This document shows positions 1 through 12,126 of a stretch of 64,000 nt of DNA, piece by piece. Below the pieces are notes generated by a model. The model did not search any database and was not told where the DNA came from. It saw nothing but the letters and a program-made list of their open reading frames with translations. The position numbers were made by a program, and so were the translations under genes. The DNA lies in the NCBI GenBank assembly GCA_004123355.1, contig SCHM01000004.1:4062316-4126315 (forward strand). Direction: 5' to 3'. Position 1 is the stretch's first letter, and every line of letters starts with the position of its first letter. The DNA is from Amphirosellinia nigrospora. Lineage: Eukaryota > Ascomycota > Sordariomycetes > Xylariales > Xylariaceae.

Positions 1-1203
1 AGAGCTGTTTCGAGTGGGAGCCGGTGCCGGTGTCGATAGACCTGGAGCGATGGGGGGAAGACCGTGCTCTTGACGGTCTCTTTGTTCGCGCACGGCTGCG
101 GCCTCAGCCTCAGCGTCAGCTTCTTCCTGTTGCATCTGGCGCAATGCGTTTTGTAAGACGACCTCAGGATCTTCGGTTTCAGCAAATGCATCGGACTCGG
201 TTGGAGGTGGAGGCCCGCCCGTAAGACCTGGATGAGGTGGTGGGTTTTCAACCCGGCGAATAACCTCGTCACGGACGCGAGCGCAGGTGGTCAGGCTGGC
301 TTCAACACCTACAACGCGAAGGACAGCATCGCGGATAGCGGCAGGGCTCGTCTCGGCGCTAATGGTCATGAAACGAGGAACAGCATCGATTAAGTAGGGG
401 ATGTCGTCGGCGGGATTAGGAGCGCTACCATGACGGCGTTGGCGCCTGATAAGCAGACCATAGCGCTTCTTGAAGCGATGAATCCAGCCAGGCGAGAACT
501 CGGGCGCGGCCTCGTCCTTATAGCGGGGTAACTGTTGAAAGATGGCCTTGGCCTTCTCCGCCAACTCTTCATTCGAAGGGTTTCGACCCGATGCGACTAC
601 CTGACCATGCCAGAGAAGGACAAGCTTCTCAACATCGGGCCAGTTCCCGAAGCGCAGACGTGAGCCACTGAACTGGCTATCGTTGTCGAGGCGGGCATAC
701 TTGGGGGAGAGGGAATGTGAAATGGTGGACTGGCTGACGTGCTGGCCATATTGGCTGAAGAACCACTCGATGCACGCCTTGTGCGAGGGACGGGTGGTCT
801 GGGAGTGAGCCCAGCGGCGCAGGGCGCGCCGCTGATCGAGGGTCAGTGAGTGCCGCTCCTTGGGGGCGTGTGCAGCCGGCGATGTGTCTTCGTCGTCGAC
901 AACGTGGCTGACGTTGGTGACGCCGGTGAGCTCGGGATTGATGTTGGGATCAATTTCGGGATTGGACGTAAGGTCGGGGTTGATGTTTGAGTTGCTTGTG
1001 TTGGTATCGTCAACATCAACGTCGACATCCACGTCGACATCGACATCGACATCCTCATCGACATCTACACCGACATCTACGTCCATATCACGCTTATAGT
1101 CAACATCAGGCTTGTATTCGGAGGCGGGGTTGCCATTGTCGGGGAGCGGTCCGTGATGGTGCACTTGTGGCGGTAAAGGTTGCTGCTGTTGATGTTGCGG
1201 TTG

Positions 1204-1257
<54 letters not shown>

Positions 1258-1335
1258 TGATTGCGGAGACAGCGGCGGCGCAACACCGATGGAGGCGGCA
1301 ACAGCAGCAGCAGCGGCAGCGGAGACGTCACTCAT
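1..1335 (-). CDS. CENP-B/Abp1-like HTH DNA-binding protein (partial, C-terminus off window)
   Basis: The frame is open from an ATG at 1335 to base 1: 445 codons without a stop, so the C-terminus lies outside the window. Residues 1-100 are low complexity: an Ala-rich start, a run of 17 Gln, His/Gln/Pro-rich sequence, then an Asp-Val alternation (about residues 105-125). Residues about 160-215 (LTLDQRRALRRWAHSQ through SQSTISHSLSPKYARL) resemble the N-terminal helix-turn-helix of fission-yeast Abp1/CENP-B-like proteins. Residues about 222-295 (RLRFGNWPDVEKLVLLWH through FSPGWIHRFKKRYGL) resemble a CENP-B-type HTH. The visible remainder is Pro/Ala/Glu-rich, and no DDE transposase core is seen. 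Proteins of this family bind DNA at replication origins, centromeres or retrotransposon LTRs. The family assignment is by eye from motif shape; the exact orthologue is uncertain. Confidence 0.8.
1207..1260. repeat. CTG/CAG trinucleotide repeat coding polyglutamine
   Basis: Twelve CTG units, one TTG, then four more CTG on the plus strand, read as 17 consecutive glutamines in the CENP-B-like gene. Such tracts are slippage-prone and often length-polymorphic. Confidence 0.95.
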
Positions 1336-2095
1336 GGCGGCGAGGGACGGATCGGGGATGCGACCTTGGGATGTCGGCTCGGGCGGCGCGAAGGTGATGT
1401 CAGCCGATTGAATGAATTTCAGGCCTAAGCGTGTAAACGAGGAGAGTCGCGGGTTTTGGAGGATAAAGGGGCGAGGTTTTTGTGCTTAACGGAAGAAAGA
1501 TGGAGCAGGGGAGGCTGGTGGCTGCGGTTCTGGGCCCAAAAATGCCCCAAAACGTGGTGGGAACCGTGGTGGGGCACGCCCGTAAAACCTGGCAAAAACA
1601 TATTGAACATCTAGTTGCCCAATCAAATCGCGTCTTGGGCTGCATCGACCTGTTTCGAGCATAGCCCTAGTGGCCTGTGCATCTGATTGCATTGACCGAC
1701 TTTATGCGTCAAATCACCAGAAGGACATGGACTGGACCTGACTGCATCATTTCTATCTCTCCCTATGCATGTTTTTAAGTAGATATTTCGAAGATTGGTG
1801 AGATATTACCGGCTGGACTAGTAAGCAAATCGTAGAGCGAACAATATACAATCGGACATTAGCTATCTAACTGCAAACATACAATATAACAGGTATTCAA
1901 TTTCATGTTATTCAGCACATTCAGAACACCTTGTACGTGATGCAGTCAGTTTGCCTGCTAGGTAGGAACCAAGCCGATATTAGGAATCATAGAGATAATA
2001 ATATCGTAATTACCATCGGGCTAATGCGATTGGGTATTTAACTATGTAGCGTCGCAATCACGTCGCCAAGAAAGCGTTACTCAGGGCACCGGTTC
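1336..2095. other. Intergenic: upstream of CENP-B-like gene, downstream of thymidylate synthase
   Basis: No supported gene. The part next to 1335 is GC-normal and would hold the promoter and 5' UTR of the CENP-B-like gene. The part from about 1740 to 2040 is AT-richer and would hold the 3' UTR of thymidylate synthase. Short ORFs here show no recognisable domain. Confidence 0.6.
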
Positions 2096-3232
2096 TCAGA
2101 CGGACATCTTCATCGCGATCGTCTTATGCGGGTTGTAATCCTTGACGATCAGGTCTTCGACCTTCCACCCGTCAATACTTCCGCCCCTTTCCCTCGCGAT
2201 TTCTAGCGTAGGGAATGGCCGCGGTTCTCGCTCGAGCTGGACTTTGAGCGCATCGACATGGTCGCAGTATACGTGTGCATCGCCCATGACGTGCGTCAGG
2301 CTACCGGGAACCAGGTCGCAGACGTGCGCAATCATGTGGGTGAGTAGCGCATAACTGGCAATGTTGAAGGGCACGCCAAGACCCATGTCGCAAGACCGCT
2401 GGTACAACTGGCAATGCAGATGTCCCTGCGTCTTCTCCCCATTCTGCTGCGCCTCGGTCCTTTCCGCGCGCGGGTAAGAGACGTAGAACTGCGCGAACAT
2501 ATGGCACGGCGGAAGGGCCATCTTCTTCAGGTCAGCCGGGTTCCAGGCGCTGAGGATGATGCGGCGGTCATAGGGGTTGTTCCGCAGCTTGTGAATGACT
2601 TCGGCGAGCTGATCAACGCCCTTCCCCGCGTAATCGGTCTTGGAGTCCACATATTCGGCTCCAAAATGTCGCCATTGGAATCCATAGACAGGGCCTAGAT
2701 CGCCAACTTCACGATGCGATAGACCAACGCTGTCCAGGAATTCGCGGGATCCATTCCCATCCCATATTTTAACCCCGACCTCCGACAGTGCTATGGACGA
2801 CGTATTTCCTTCTATAAACCATAATAGCTCGGCAACAACCGCCTTGAGGAATACCCGTTTCGTTGTTAAGAGTGGTAAGATCGGCTGGCCATTGTCATTG
2901 AGGGAGAACTTTAGCGGTATTGGCGCAAAGATTGAAAATGTGCCGGTTCCGGTCCTAAATATGAAGGGGTTAGAAAGCCGCCATACTCTCGCCGACTCTA
3001 GAAACAAGTATATCGATAGGAAAGGTTGGTCGAGATGTAATCCATACCTGTCAGGGCGATGCTCGCCGTTTGTTAAGATCTCCTGCACTAAATCTAGATA
3101 CTGCAGCTCTTCATGTCGCTTTTGTGATGGTGCGTTGTCATTTGTCTTGGCAACACGATTTGAAGACAATTCTTCTCGCCTTTGTGTTGATTCGGTATCC
3201 ATTATATGTTCTAGTAGGTTAAGGATGTTCAA
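2096..3232 (-). CDS. Thymidylate synthase
   Basis: Converts dUMP to dTMP using methylenetetrahydrofolate, the de novo source of thymidylate. The frame is 378 codons, but it contains a 93-bp GT-AG intron (3047 to 2955) that is divisible by three and has no stop. Splicing joins PDR to [11 protein letters not shown] and gives 347 residues. Diagnostic motifs are the substrate loop RTGTGT, the catalytic cysteine in [11 protein letters not shown], the dUMP-binding segment [20 protein letters not shown], and the C-terminal GDAHVYCDH. The C-terminus IAMKMSV is the family's usual conserved end. The start is either Met at 3232 or the Met ten codons downstream (3202); neither can be excluded. Two ACGCGT boxes lie immediately upstream. 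No frameshifts are seen. Confidence 0.97.
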   Translation of the reverse strand: MNILNLLEHIMDTESTQRREELSSNRVAKTNDNAPSQKRHEELQYLDLVQEILTNGEHRPDRYGLHLDQPFLSIYLFLESARVWRLSNPFIFRTGTGTFSIFAPIPLKFSLNDNGQPILPLLTTKRVFLKAVVAELLWFIEGNTSSIALSEVGVKIWDGNGSREFLDSVGLSHREVGDLGPVYGFQWRHFGAEYVDSKTDYAGKGVDQLAEVIHKLRNNPYDRRIILSAWNPADLKKMALPPCHMFAQFYVSYPRAERTEAQQNGEKTQGHLHCQLYQRSCDMGLGVPFNIASYALLTHMIAHVCDLVPGSLTHVMGDAHVYCDHVDALKVQLEREPRPFPTLEIARERGGSIDGWKVEDLIVKDYNPHKTIAMKMSV

Positions 3233-3245
3233 AGAGTTGAATTAA

Positions 3246-3270
3246 ACGCGTCTTTTGGAGGGAGACGCGT
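3246..3270 (-). promoter_or_regulatory. Two MluI cell-cycle boxes (ACGCGT) upstream of thymidylate synthase
   Basis: Perfect palindromic ACGCGT hexamers lie at 3246-3251 and 3265-3270, 14 and 33 bp upstream of the 3232 ATG. In budding yeast the thymidylate synthase gene is induced at G1/S by MBF (Mbp1-Swi6) through ACGCGT elements. The same arrangement here suggests conserved MBF control. They are so close to the 3232 ATG that the downstream ATG at 3202 may be the real start. Confidence 0.75.
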
Positions 3271-4388
3271 AAAAGTTTAATAGGTGCAGAAGTGGTGGTG
3301 GGGTTGCCCCGCATCAGCTTTGGACGGATTACCTCGATCAACTTTGGAACTAGTACAACGAGGAATCTACTATGCACATTTTGAACATCAACCAACTTCG
3401 TAGTTTACTGCGTCAATCATGAATGACTGGGTAGAAACCAACGTATCAACTCATGTCTTCGCCTAGTTGCCCCAGCTAGAGAAAACACCTATGAACAAGA
3501 GACAATCTCCTTTTCAACAACGCTCCTCGCTTATACCTTTTCATTCTGACATGTTATACATAAATAAATAACTAAAAAGGATGGGAAAGAATTTGTATAG
3601 CAATATCAAGCGCTAAAATTACTTATATTTAATATTTTAATTAAATATACTAAATATCTTTTAATAAACAATACGCTTACTATATTGGTTCAACAGCCTT
3701 GGCTTTAAACGTAGACCTGTAACATCTTCATATTTTTCTTCCGTCCATACACCCACTCGCCCAACCCGTTTATTCGGGCTGCATTCAACATTTCCCCAAC
3801 ACCCCCATAAGTCTCTGACAAAGCAAGCAGAATAAATAAATCCCAGGACTTGTTGACTGGCAAGCCCTATAGAGCTCGAAGCGGGCCCATGGAGATAAAG
3901 AGTAATCCAGTTTTGCGATCGACACAAACTAAAGAGAAGTTGTAGTGAGACTATTCCGGGCATATTTTCGTCAAAATGCAAACGCTTCCTGCAAATAAGA
4001 AACAGAGCAGGGTATCAAAGTAACATATTATCGAAGAGAATGGTGATTGGCACCGCAAAGGTCGCAGATCTTATTGTTGCCAGGCCTGTGTGTTCCTGTT
4101 TTGTGAGCAAACTCAAACCACCTGAACCTGGGTGCCCAATCACCAGCCAGCATGTTGAGACTTGATCAATACTGTGGCTAGACCGAAAGCATGACAGTTA
4201 GAGCTGGTGCTGATCCGGCGGCATAGGCTAATAGTGACAAGAACAAAGTATGAGTATAGATTAGGTGAGTTTCATGCTGAATTTCGAGGCTGTAAGCTCT
4301 TTCGATCGTAAATGCTAGCAATATAGGCGATAAAGGGTATATTTTGAAAGGAACTTAAGGATTGAACGCATCAACATATCCATGGAAT
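3271..4388. other. Intergenic: thymidylate synthase upstream region and Bem1 3' flank
   Basis: No gene supported. The stretch 3540-3665 is markedly AT-rich, a small patch resembling old RIP. A 106-codon minus-strand frame at 3661-3981 has no recognisable domain and begins in this patch, so I do not call it. Confidence 0.5.
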
Positions 4389-6346
4389 CTATACTTGCTC
4401 AACAAAGATGACCAATTTGTCGTTGTGGTCTATCGCATAGTTGAGATCATTATTACTCATCAAATTGAGCTTGTCGCCGCTTGCCTCATCTCGGTAGAAT
4501 AGTTGGATTTGCTCCCCACTAGTAAGCTTGGTGCGTTCTCGTATCTTTTCGTAGAGCTGCTGGAAATTGGTATCTCCGGGTACTCGAATCAGGAAGGTGT
4601 CGTTATTGAAATGTATTTTAACTTTAAACGCAGCAGGGCTTTGGCCAATCGCTGGTGATAACGACGATTGTGAAGGCTGTGAGAGCGATGACGTTTGACG
4701 AGTCACCTGTGGCTGCCCATTTTGCATCTGTCTTGGAGCGGCGGAGAGTCCAGAATATCCAGGACCGTTCAAATTGTTCCGTGAAGACTGCCGCGAGCCT
4801 TCACCTTCGTGTGAGCCGGCGGACGACCGTGACCCAGCCGAAAGGCGGTAATCGTCACCCATCGAGTTGGCATCAACCTCGTAATCACCCTCCCTCGGTG
4901 CGAAAAATTGCTTGACTAGGTTGCATTTGGAGATGTATGCCGGCTGTCCCAATAAGTTCTTCACGTATTGGTCTAAGTTGTGCAGTCGGCCTTCCGTGAT
5001 GGCATCGGTCACATAGTTAACAGGGCCGGGCATGTATGGTAGTGTACGCTTTTGTGTGCCTGTATTTCCGGCCTCTGCTGGAAATTCGGTTAAGAGAGCA
5101 ATCTGGAAATCATAGAAATCTTCGTAGTAGCGCGAAAGTTCCCAGTGGCGGCCATCCTCCAGGGCAGCCTCAATGACGAACCAATATTTGTCTTCAGCGA
5201 AGCAATACCTAGGAATTCGAGCAGAGATAGGTGCATACAATTGGGACATCGGCTTATGGCCCGTGGGATTTTGCTGCAATGTGTTGCGTTGCGACTGCAC
5301 TCCACCTTGTTGTTGCTATTGGCGAGAAACAGTTTAGTTGACAGTACAAGGTAAGTGAAGAAGCAAGTTTTACTTACAAATGAAGCGTTTTGCTGTTGAC
5401 TTTGTCGATTGCGTTGTTGCTGCAAGCTCAGGCGTTCCATACCCTGTTCCACGGGTTGCTGCTGTCCTGGCGGTCCACCACCCTCAAATTTGCCCAATGT
5501 TATGCTGCTGTTTTTGTAGTCGGCGGCCATCTTCTTCCATTCCTCAACTCGCGGTACCCCAGCGCGCTTGACAGCATCTTGCGCATTCGTAACAGCAGTA
5601 TCTGTCGCCATGTCCCTAATCTCGACAAATGACACAGGAATAAGACCTGGTCCACCCAGTCGGCCGATAGGTTTGGCAACGAACCATTCTGGGTTGGATT
5701 GTGCGATGACAATAATAGCCTCGCCAGCTTTGGCCTCTAATTCGTCCGGTCTTTCTGCCGTAAAATCATACATAACAATACCATATACCATGGCGCCAGT
5801 TTTCACTAGCGACTTGGAGCTCCGTTGACTGAGGGCTGGTGTTGGTGGTACAGTATTGGAATCGGAGAAACCAGAATCGTGGTCTTCTTTCTTCATCGGT
5901 AGTCTTGGCCCGCTATCCGACTGGCCGCTGTCCCTCTCTGTACGCCCTAGCGCTTGGAAGAACGCGACGGGAACGAGTCCACGGGCATCTGGGAGGGCTG
6001 GGTTGCATGCCTCATACCATTCAGTATCCTCTTCTCGGCCGATGACGTGAAAGAAGTCGCCACGTGAAAAGCTCAATTCTTGAGCTGATTGCGCTTCGTA
6101 GTCATAAAGCGCTCGAATCACCTGGAACGTATCCTAAGTTAACATACACAGGTCCGGGTACTTGATGGTAAATATTGATCTAGAATTACGCACCTTTTTG
6201 GGGGGCACTATGGCAATGGCAGACTTCGGTGTGATGGCGATCTGGGGACTTTTGTCCTTGTCGCCCTTGATAGATCTTCTGAGAGCCTGTATCGTGCGCT
6301 TCATTTTAGCAACCTTACGAGTAGAGGAGAACGAGTGGCGGGACAT
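4389..6346 (-). CDS. Bem1-type polarity scaffold (SH3-SH3-PX-PB1)
   Basis: Scaffold that brings Cdc42, its exchange factor and PAK kinase together at sites of polarised growth. There are three exons: 6346-6194, 6121-5378 and 5315-4389, all in phase 0, for about 607 residues. Exon 1 encodes a basic leader ending IAIVPPKK. Exon 2 carries SH3-1 (ALYDYEAQSAQELSF, then GREEDTEWYEA) and SH3-2 (VMYDFTAERPDELEAKAGE, then NPEWFVAKP and GLIPVSFVEI). Exon 3 carries a PX domain (ISARIPRYCFAEDKYWFVIE; RYYEDFYDFQ) and a C-terminal PB1 domain (FKVKIHFNNDTFLIRVP through YAIDHNDKLVIFVEQV). An alternative acceptor at 6134 would add four residues (DTFQ). The initiator may be the internal Met at codon 15, because homologues begin near the RRSIKGDKDK segment. 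No frameshifts are seen. Confidence 0.95.
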
Positions 6347-9300
6347 TTTATTACACGGCGCAATATAGCGACATACATGGGAGACAAGATACCAAGGGGC
6401 TCGGAGTAGAAACGAAGGAGGAAGGGAGAGGAAGTAAGCAGATTAATGGCGCACCTTCATCGTCGTACGAGCTGTTTGTAGGCGCTATCAATATATGTAG
6501 TGATCAGCAGTGGTGGGATGTCAAGCTAGGGCGAAATGAAGAGAGCGTGGGACTGAGCGCAGCACAATGTAAGTAAATGGCTGGTTGGCTTTGGCTTCCC
6601 CCTGCGATTTAGACTAGGTGACACGAATGGGAGCACGAGAGCAGACGATGAGAGTCGTCTTCGGGTTCGGTTCGACACAGCAATTCTGAGTCAGTGTGAC
6701 AATTGTGGTGGCAGCGAATACAAGGTCGAAAGATAATGATGGGATGGCGAAAAGGAGCGGGCGGCTGATCTCTCCAGGTGAGACCTTCTGCAGCCCGATA
6801 TTCAAGTTGCTCAATGATTTGGCCGTCTAGCGCTATCGCCTCGATGCAGCAAGCCGGGTCGCAAACCATGCGTGAGGCGTCAGGCAATGCGAGGGGCGCC
6901 GGCTGTGCCCTTGTTTTCAATATAGACTGTGGCCAGTGGTCGAATAACGAGCCTGATAATATGCCAGGGTTCTTTCGACGCTACAAATTCTCCGTATTGT
7001 CCTTTCTCTCTGTGGTTTGCCCCTTCTCTTTGTCCAGAATAGTCCAGCACAGAATCACATTCACGTTCGCGTGGTTCAACTTGTTTCGTTGTCAATTGTC
7101 ACCTAGTGGGTGTGTCAAATTCCAAATCCGCCGGCGGTCATATAATCGACGGAGGCACAGGACAGAGGCAGATGGAGCGTCCCTCTTCTACCCAGCAGAC
7201 GGTAAATCAGGGAGAAGGACGGATGGGGAGAAATGAACCGAGTAAATGGCGCTGAAGAATTCGACCGCTGGATGGGACGGAACTGGACTGGCAGCACTGG
7301 ATGGAGGATGGATGATGGATTTCGGGGGTGGCACCGTAGTGACTCTTGGTGGAGGGATGGGCGGGAGGACGACTGGTTGGTTGCTTGTGGGCGCAGACTA
7401 ACTGCACAGACCTTGACACGGCCCAAGAGCGACTGGAGAGGCGCTAGATGGAGGATAGAGTGGAAACGTTGGAAAAATAAGACTGGGGTCGATCGCAGAT
7501 TGGGCGTTATTTTAGTCCCTTTGGTAAGTACCTACTGTAGACTGCCGCGCATGCAGGCGGTAGAGCGTAGGTAGAGATACCTGCTTAGCGTCGGGCTCTG
7601 TCGACGGGCTGGCCGTGCTAGTACCAGCGAGCTACCCGCCTAGACTTAGGTCGGCCTAGATGGGTAGATAAGACGATCCTTGCCCTCAGGTAGGTCCTCT
7701 TTAGGCATCTATTCACAACAGCCCAGGTAAGAGGGGTAGGCATAATAACGGTTCGACGGCGCACAGAACACGAAGCTACAAGTACAGTGAGTTCGACGTA
7801 CTTGCAGAATCAAGGATGTTCTAGATAGTCTGCTACTTTTTCTCATGACTTACAGGGGAGAGGGCAAACAGAACTTGAACTATCGTGAACTGCCCATCCC
7901 TGGTTGGCATTGCGTGATTGGATCACCTCCAGAGCTCGAAGTTGAGTCAAAAACACACAAGTACCAGTACTTGGCTGGCACAGCATACCGGGCTACTACC
8001 TACAAAGTGGTACAATTAAATGATCTGTCGTGGCTTATAAAAAACCACTACCCAGTTAAAAACAGGTGATGCTAGGTAGTGGGGGTAACACTTAGTAAAG
8101 TAGTGAAGAATTCCAAAAGACGCTGGCAATCAACTTTTGATCTATCCGTACTACTAACCGCTTTACGATCAAATTCTGTCTCTTAGTGTACCGTGTAGCA
8201 CAATGCAGAAAAATGCACATCCAATCCAGGGGTTGCTGGGGTCAGAAGGGAAGCCTTTTTTGTTTTTACGTGTATTTCATTCGGTCAACAGCAGCAGGCC
8301 AGGCAAACCGGGCGGGCCAGGGTGTGTGCACGACTGGCTTGGGTGAGAGCTCCTTGCAGAACAAGGCGTGGGAACTGGGAATGAGAATTGAGGGGTTTTC
8401 TACAGGGATCTGGCTAGTGGATTATAGGCCAATCAAAATTTACCATGACGACAGTATCCGTTTGGCTGGTCCAGACCCCACTACCAGTAAATTAGCCCAA
8501 TAATAACGTCAAGAGGATGCGCTAAAGTACCTAGTCCCGGTAGGTACCTCTTAGCAATCGTAATGGGCTGAAACCTCTCTTCAGAACAAATCCCAAGTTA
8601 GGTGCTCTACAAACATGATAAAAAAAAACCCAAACAGTTTTACCAAGGCCGAGGAAGTAAGGGATAATGTATTTTAAAAGAGCTTACATATCTTCCATCA
8701 TTGACTGGAAGGCTCTCCCTTTCATCTTCGCTGCTAGGCTCTCTATCTACGATTTTGTGACTTTCACCGATATACTAGAAACCTAGGTTTGTTTCCCGCC
8801 GGTGTTGAACTTTTTTTTTCTAGTTGGACTACGTAAGGTAATCCCTTGCAACAGTCTACAAGTACGTACTTGAGCTTCGGTACCTCGCTGCGTTATCTGG
8901 TTCTTAGTGGTGGTGTTATAGGTTACGGGTATAACATCGACGCATAGAAGACGCCTGGAACTGTGTTCAGAAAGGTTCTCTCTCCACAATCAATAGATCT
9001 AGAACAACACCGATCAGGGCCGATAACTGAACATTTCGTAGCCAGGTAATGCGGCGATCCACCTAGTAGTTTATAATCCCCCTTTCTCCTCAACTTAAAG
9101 CCAATGGGTCTTACTAACAAGAAGCTTTCAACGTAAGACTGCATATGCGGAAAGGACAGACGAGGAACGGGCTTTGCTAGGTTAGATCCCACAGGGTTGA
9201 TGAATTGAATTCGCGTACAGGTACACGGAATTTACAGTTTCCAAGCTTCAGCGAATTACCAAGTTAGAATGCCGATGCGAAGCTCTACTTACAAGCGATT

Positions 9301-12126
9301 AGCTGAGCAGGCTGGGCAAGCTTGTCCAACCTTGTTATTACTCCATGGCGGGGGATGGGGTACCTAGGTAACCATACTACTTTATGGTCAATACGATTCT
9401 GATATCCCTTATTTTATGTATACTTACTCGTGCCTTTGACAATTGACAGCTCTTAAAGCGAAAGAGCACCGGGTTTTCCCCAGTATAACATCGGCCTACT
9501 AGTCTGCCTTCCCATTCGGCAGTCTCGCGCCCAACTGCAGCCACCCAGCGCCAAAGAAGCAAACGGTCCCGACCTATCCTGCTGTATGTCTGACAAGGAC
9601 CCAAAAATGACTGAGTGCGGCCGGAACGTTATGCACACAGCAGCCAAGTAGCTAGGGTATTATTATCTAGCCTAGGTAGGCACTAGTGTGCTGCCTACAT
9701 CTCGAAGGATGTGGTTCAAGGAGGATGTATTGTAACGCCACCGTCTCGACAGAACAGAGGCCTCACACGATAGCGTTGCCGCATTACGATCAGTGCATAC
9801 AGGATGGACGCCCAAAATACAACAAGGGGGCAGCGCACTGTAGGCAATACTTGCAACCGAAAGCATAAAGTTTTGATCATGGCTGTTTTAGTTTTATCGG
9901 GTGCCGATTGGATGACGTAGACGCGCATTATTTAATAGTTTTATATCAGCTTGACGACTATCCCCATACCATCGGCAGGCATAAATCACCAGTTCACCCC
10001 GGTCAAGTCACATATCTGCTACCGGTAGATGCGGATGCCTTCGCCACGAATCCTCCTACAGCCATGTGCTAGCCCCCGGAAAATTGGAACAATCATGCAA
10101 ACGAGAAAGGAGACCATGGTTCCCCAGGGGGCAAGTGAAGTCAAGTGTATTATAGTCAAGAATATGTCCATTGGTTATACTAATTAAAAGTCAACCTCTT
10201 ATTAAGTCAATCATTAATGCGGAACCGCCACGGATCACCATGGTCCCGGGACGATCGCCAAGCTTTACTTGAAACCGTGGACAGGGCTGAAACGGTAACG
10301 ATGAGAATCATGAGAGGGGCATGCAATAGTCACGTCAACAAGAATGCCACACAGATAGTCTATCTATATCCAGATAGCACCTGCCAAACTGAACCAAGTA
10401 CCATGCGAGCTACGGTCTCGCTTTGCGAAGACCGGCCGCCGAGATCACGGGATTCCGGGGCAATCAACGGAGACCGCCGAGCGGAAGTGGGACCGTTCAT
10501 ACCGAGAATAGATCGAGGACAAGACAGGTGAAAATAGTGATGTGGTGTACGGACTCCAGCGTCATCTTGGGTGGCACTTCAGGCTCAGCTTGACGCCCGC
10601 CAAATCTCTGGCCGGTTAGAAATGAGAGGGGCAATCTTACGGCAAATCTAACGCGCAGTATTGTCATTTCATTGTGGAGGGATTTGCTGATGTTGATCAC
10701 AGCGATTCGGTATTCATCAACCTGTAATTAAAAATATTTTTGGAGTTTGAACCAAAGCTGACTTTAAATTTTGTGAGGACTTCAACATGCGTCACACGAA
10801 ACTATCACAAAGCCACAATATATAGATCACCAAATAGTAATATCAACCATGTTCTTGGTGGCTTGGACTGCAAGCCTAAGCGACCTGACATGTCTGCCTT
10901 GCGGTTTCTAACTGGACCATCTCTTGCTGTTTCACTCATCAGGTTTAGACCCTGACATATCCTATACGACCTCGCTTCACTCATCTGGGTTCAGCCCTAA
11001 CCATTCAAAAAGAACGCTGTGCGCCACAAATGCCGGGTAATGCATCCAGGATGATGAAAGGCCTATCGCCCAACGTTGGGAGCCCATAGATATAGTTGTG
11101 ATAACTTCCACGACTAGAAAATGCGCTTCTATGTCGTAGCAGTCAGGTGGGATGCGTGTAGGCGCGTGGCAAGATATCATAAATGCATGACGGACTCTAA
11201 GATATCATGCTCCATTGTCTAATAGGGCGCCAGAACCAAAGGAGATCGTAGAGCCGGGAACGGCGGGAACGGGAGAAAGATGTGATATGCTTTACTCCAA
11301 ATTCGACGCTGATTCGGTGTGTAAGTTCAACATTTCCCTAGAAGCATCCTTGTTCGCAGTCGATAGGCAACGCGGTAATAAAATTACGTAACCGTTAAGC
11401 GCCCCTCTACCAGTTATTAGGACAATTTTCTTGTCATCAACTATCCCTAGTAAACTGACTCGACGATAAGTTCGAGGCAACTGTATTGATGGGTTGGTCA
11501 CGAGTGCTTGTGATCTCAAGGGTGTCATGTAAAACATCATTGTATTTGTTGGTCCAGTACCAACATCCGAGGTCTCAAGCCAACCTTTTCTATGGACTTA
11601 TAGAACTGTTTCGCACGAGTAGTATGCTAACCTCCATACGATTCACGGCCGGTTTAATAGCTGAAGGCTATGCTTCGCTAGTGCTCGTTGGTTTGGGGGT
11701 ATCTTCAGGCGTTACTAAACCACTTGGTCCACGAACGCCTCAACGCTTATATGCTGTCAACCTCGACGATTTAACTCCATCTGCTGCAACGATTTTCCCC
11801 AACAGAACGCCCATATATTCAAGCACACAGAGCCCCACCAACTCCCACCAATGAGATTTGACGCCGTCCGGAGGACATTTGCTTGGGCGAGGCAAATGAA
11901 CCGTAGTAGAAGTATAAATATGCACGATCGCCAGGTCACAGGGTCAATGCTTAGACGTAACCAGAAGCCGATAACCACGAGTCGGCAACCATCCCAATGA
12001 CAAAAATCGGCATGCCGCAAATAGAAGTCTACAGGGAAGTAATATGCTGCCCGGCATCAAGAAACCGCGCAGCAATATAGACGGAGAATCGAGAAAGAAT
12101 GTCAAGATGAGAGAGTTGGGAGAACA
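6347..12126. other. Gene-free 5.8-kb stretch of normal base composition
   Basis: No recognisable coding gene or tRNA found. The first 1.2 kb would be the Bem1 promoter and 5' UTR and is purine-rich near 6400-6450. Short direct and inverted copies of TAGGTAC/CCTAGG-type words recur around 7570-7730, 8530-8560, 9355-9370 and 9655-9685, a common look of Pezizomycotina intergenic DNA. Small ORFs (for example 8186-8503, 10217-10531, 11486-11854) encode nothing I recognise and lack family motifs. A diverged, frameshifted or RNA gene could be hidden. Confidence 0.5.

Noticed and set aside
843-1064. Met/Ser-rich and Thr/Ser-rich ORFs over the Asp-Val repeat
   Set aside because: They are other frames of the repetitive coding sequence of the CENP-B-like gene.
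3661-3981. 106-codon minus-strand ORF between thymidylate synthase and Bem1
   Set aside because: It starts inside an AT-rich patch, shows no domain or family resemblance, and fits chance length for intergenic DNA.
7740-7760. Possible tRNA B-box (GGTTCGAC)
   Set aside because: The conserved Pu-anticodon-arm spacing, the A box and the closing CC are missing.
10217-10531. 104-codon plus-strand ORF
   Set aside because: No recognisable motif, no intron borders, and isolated in a gene-free stretch.
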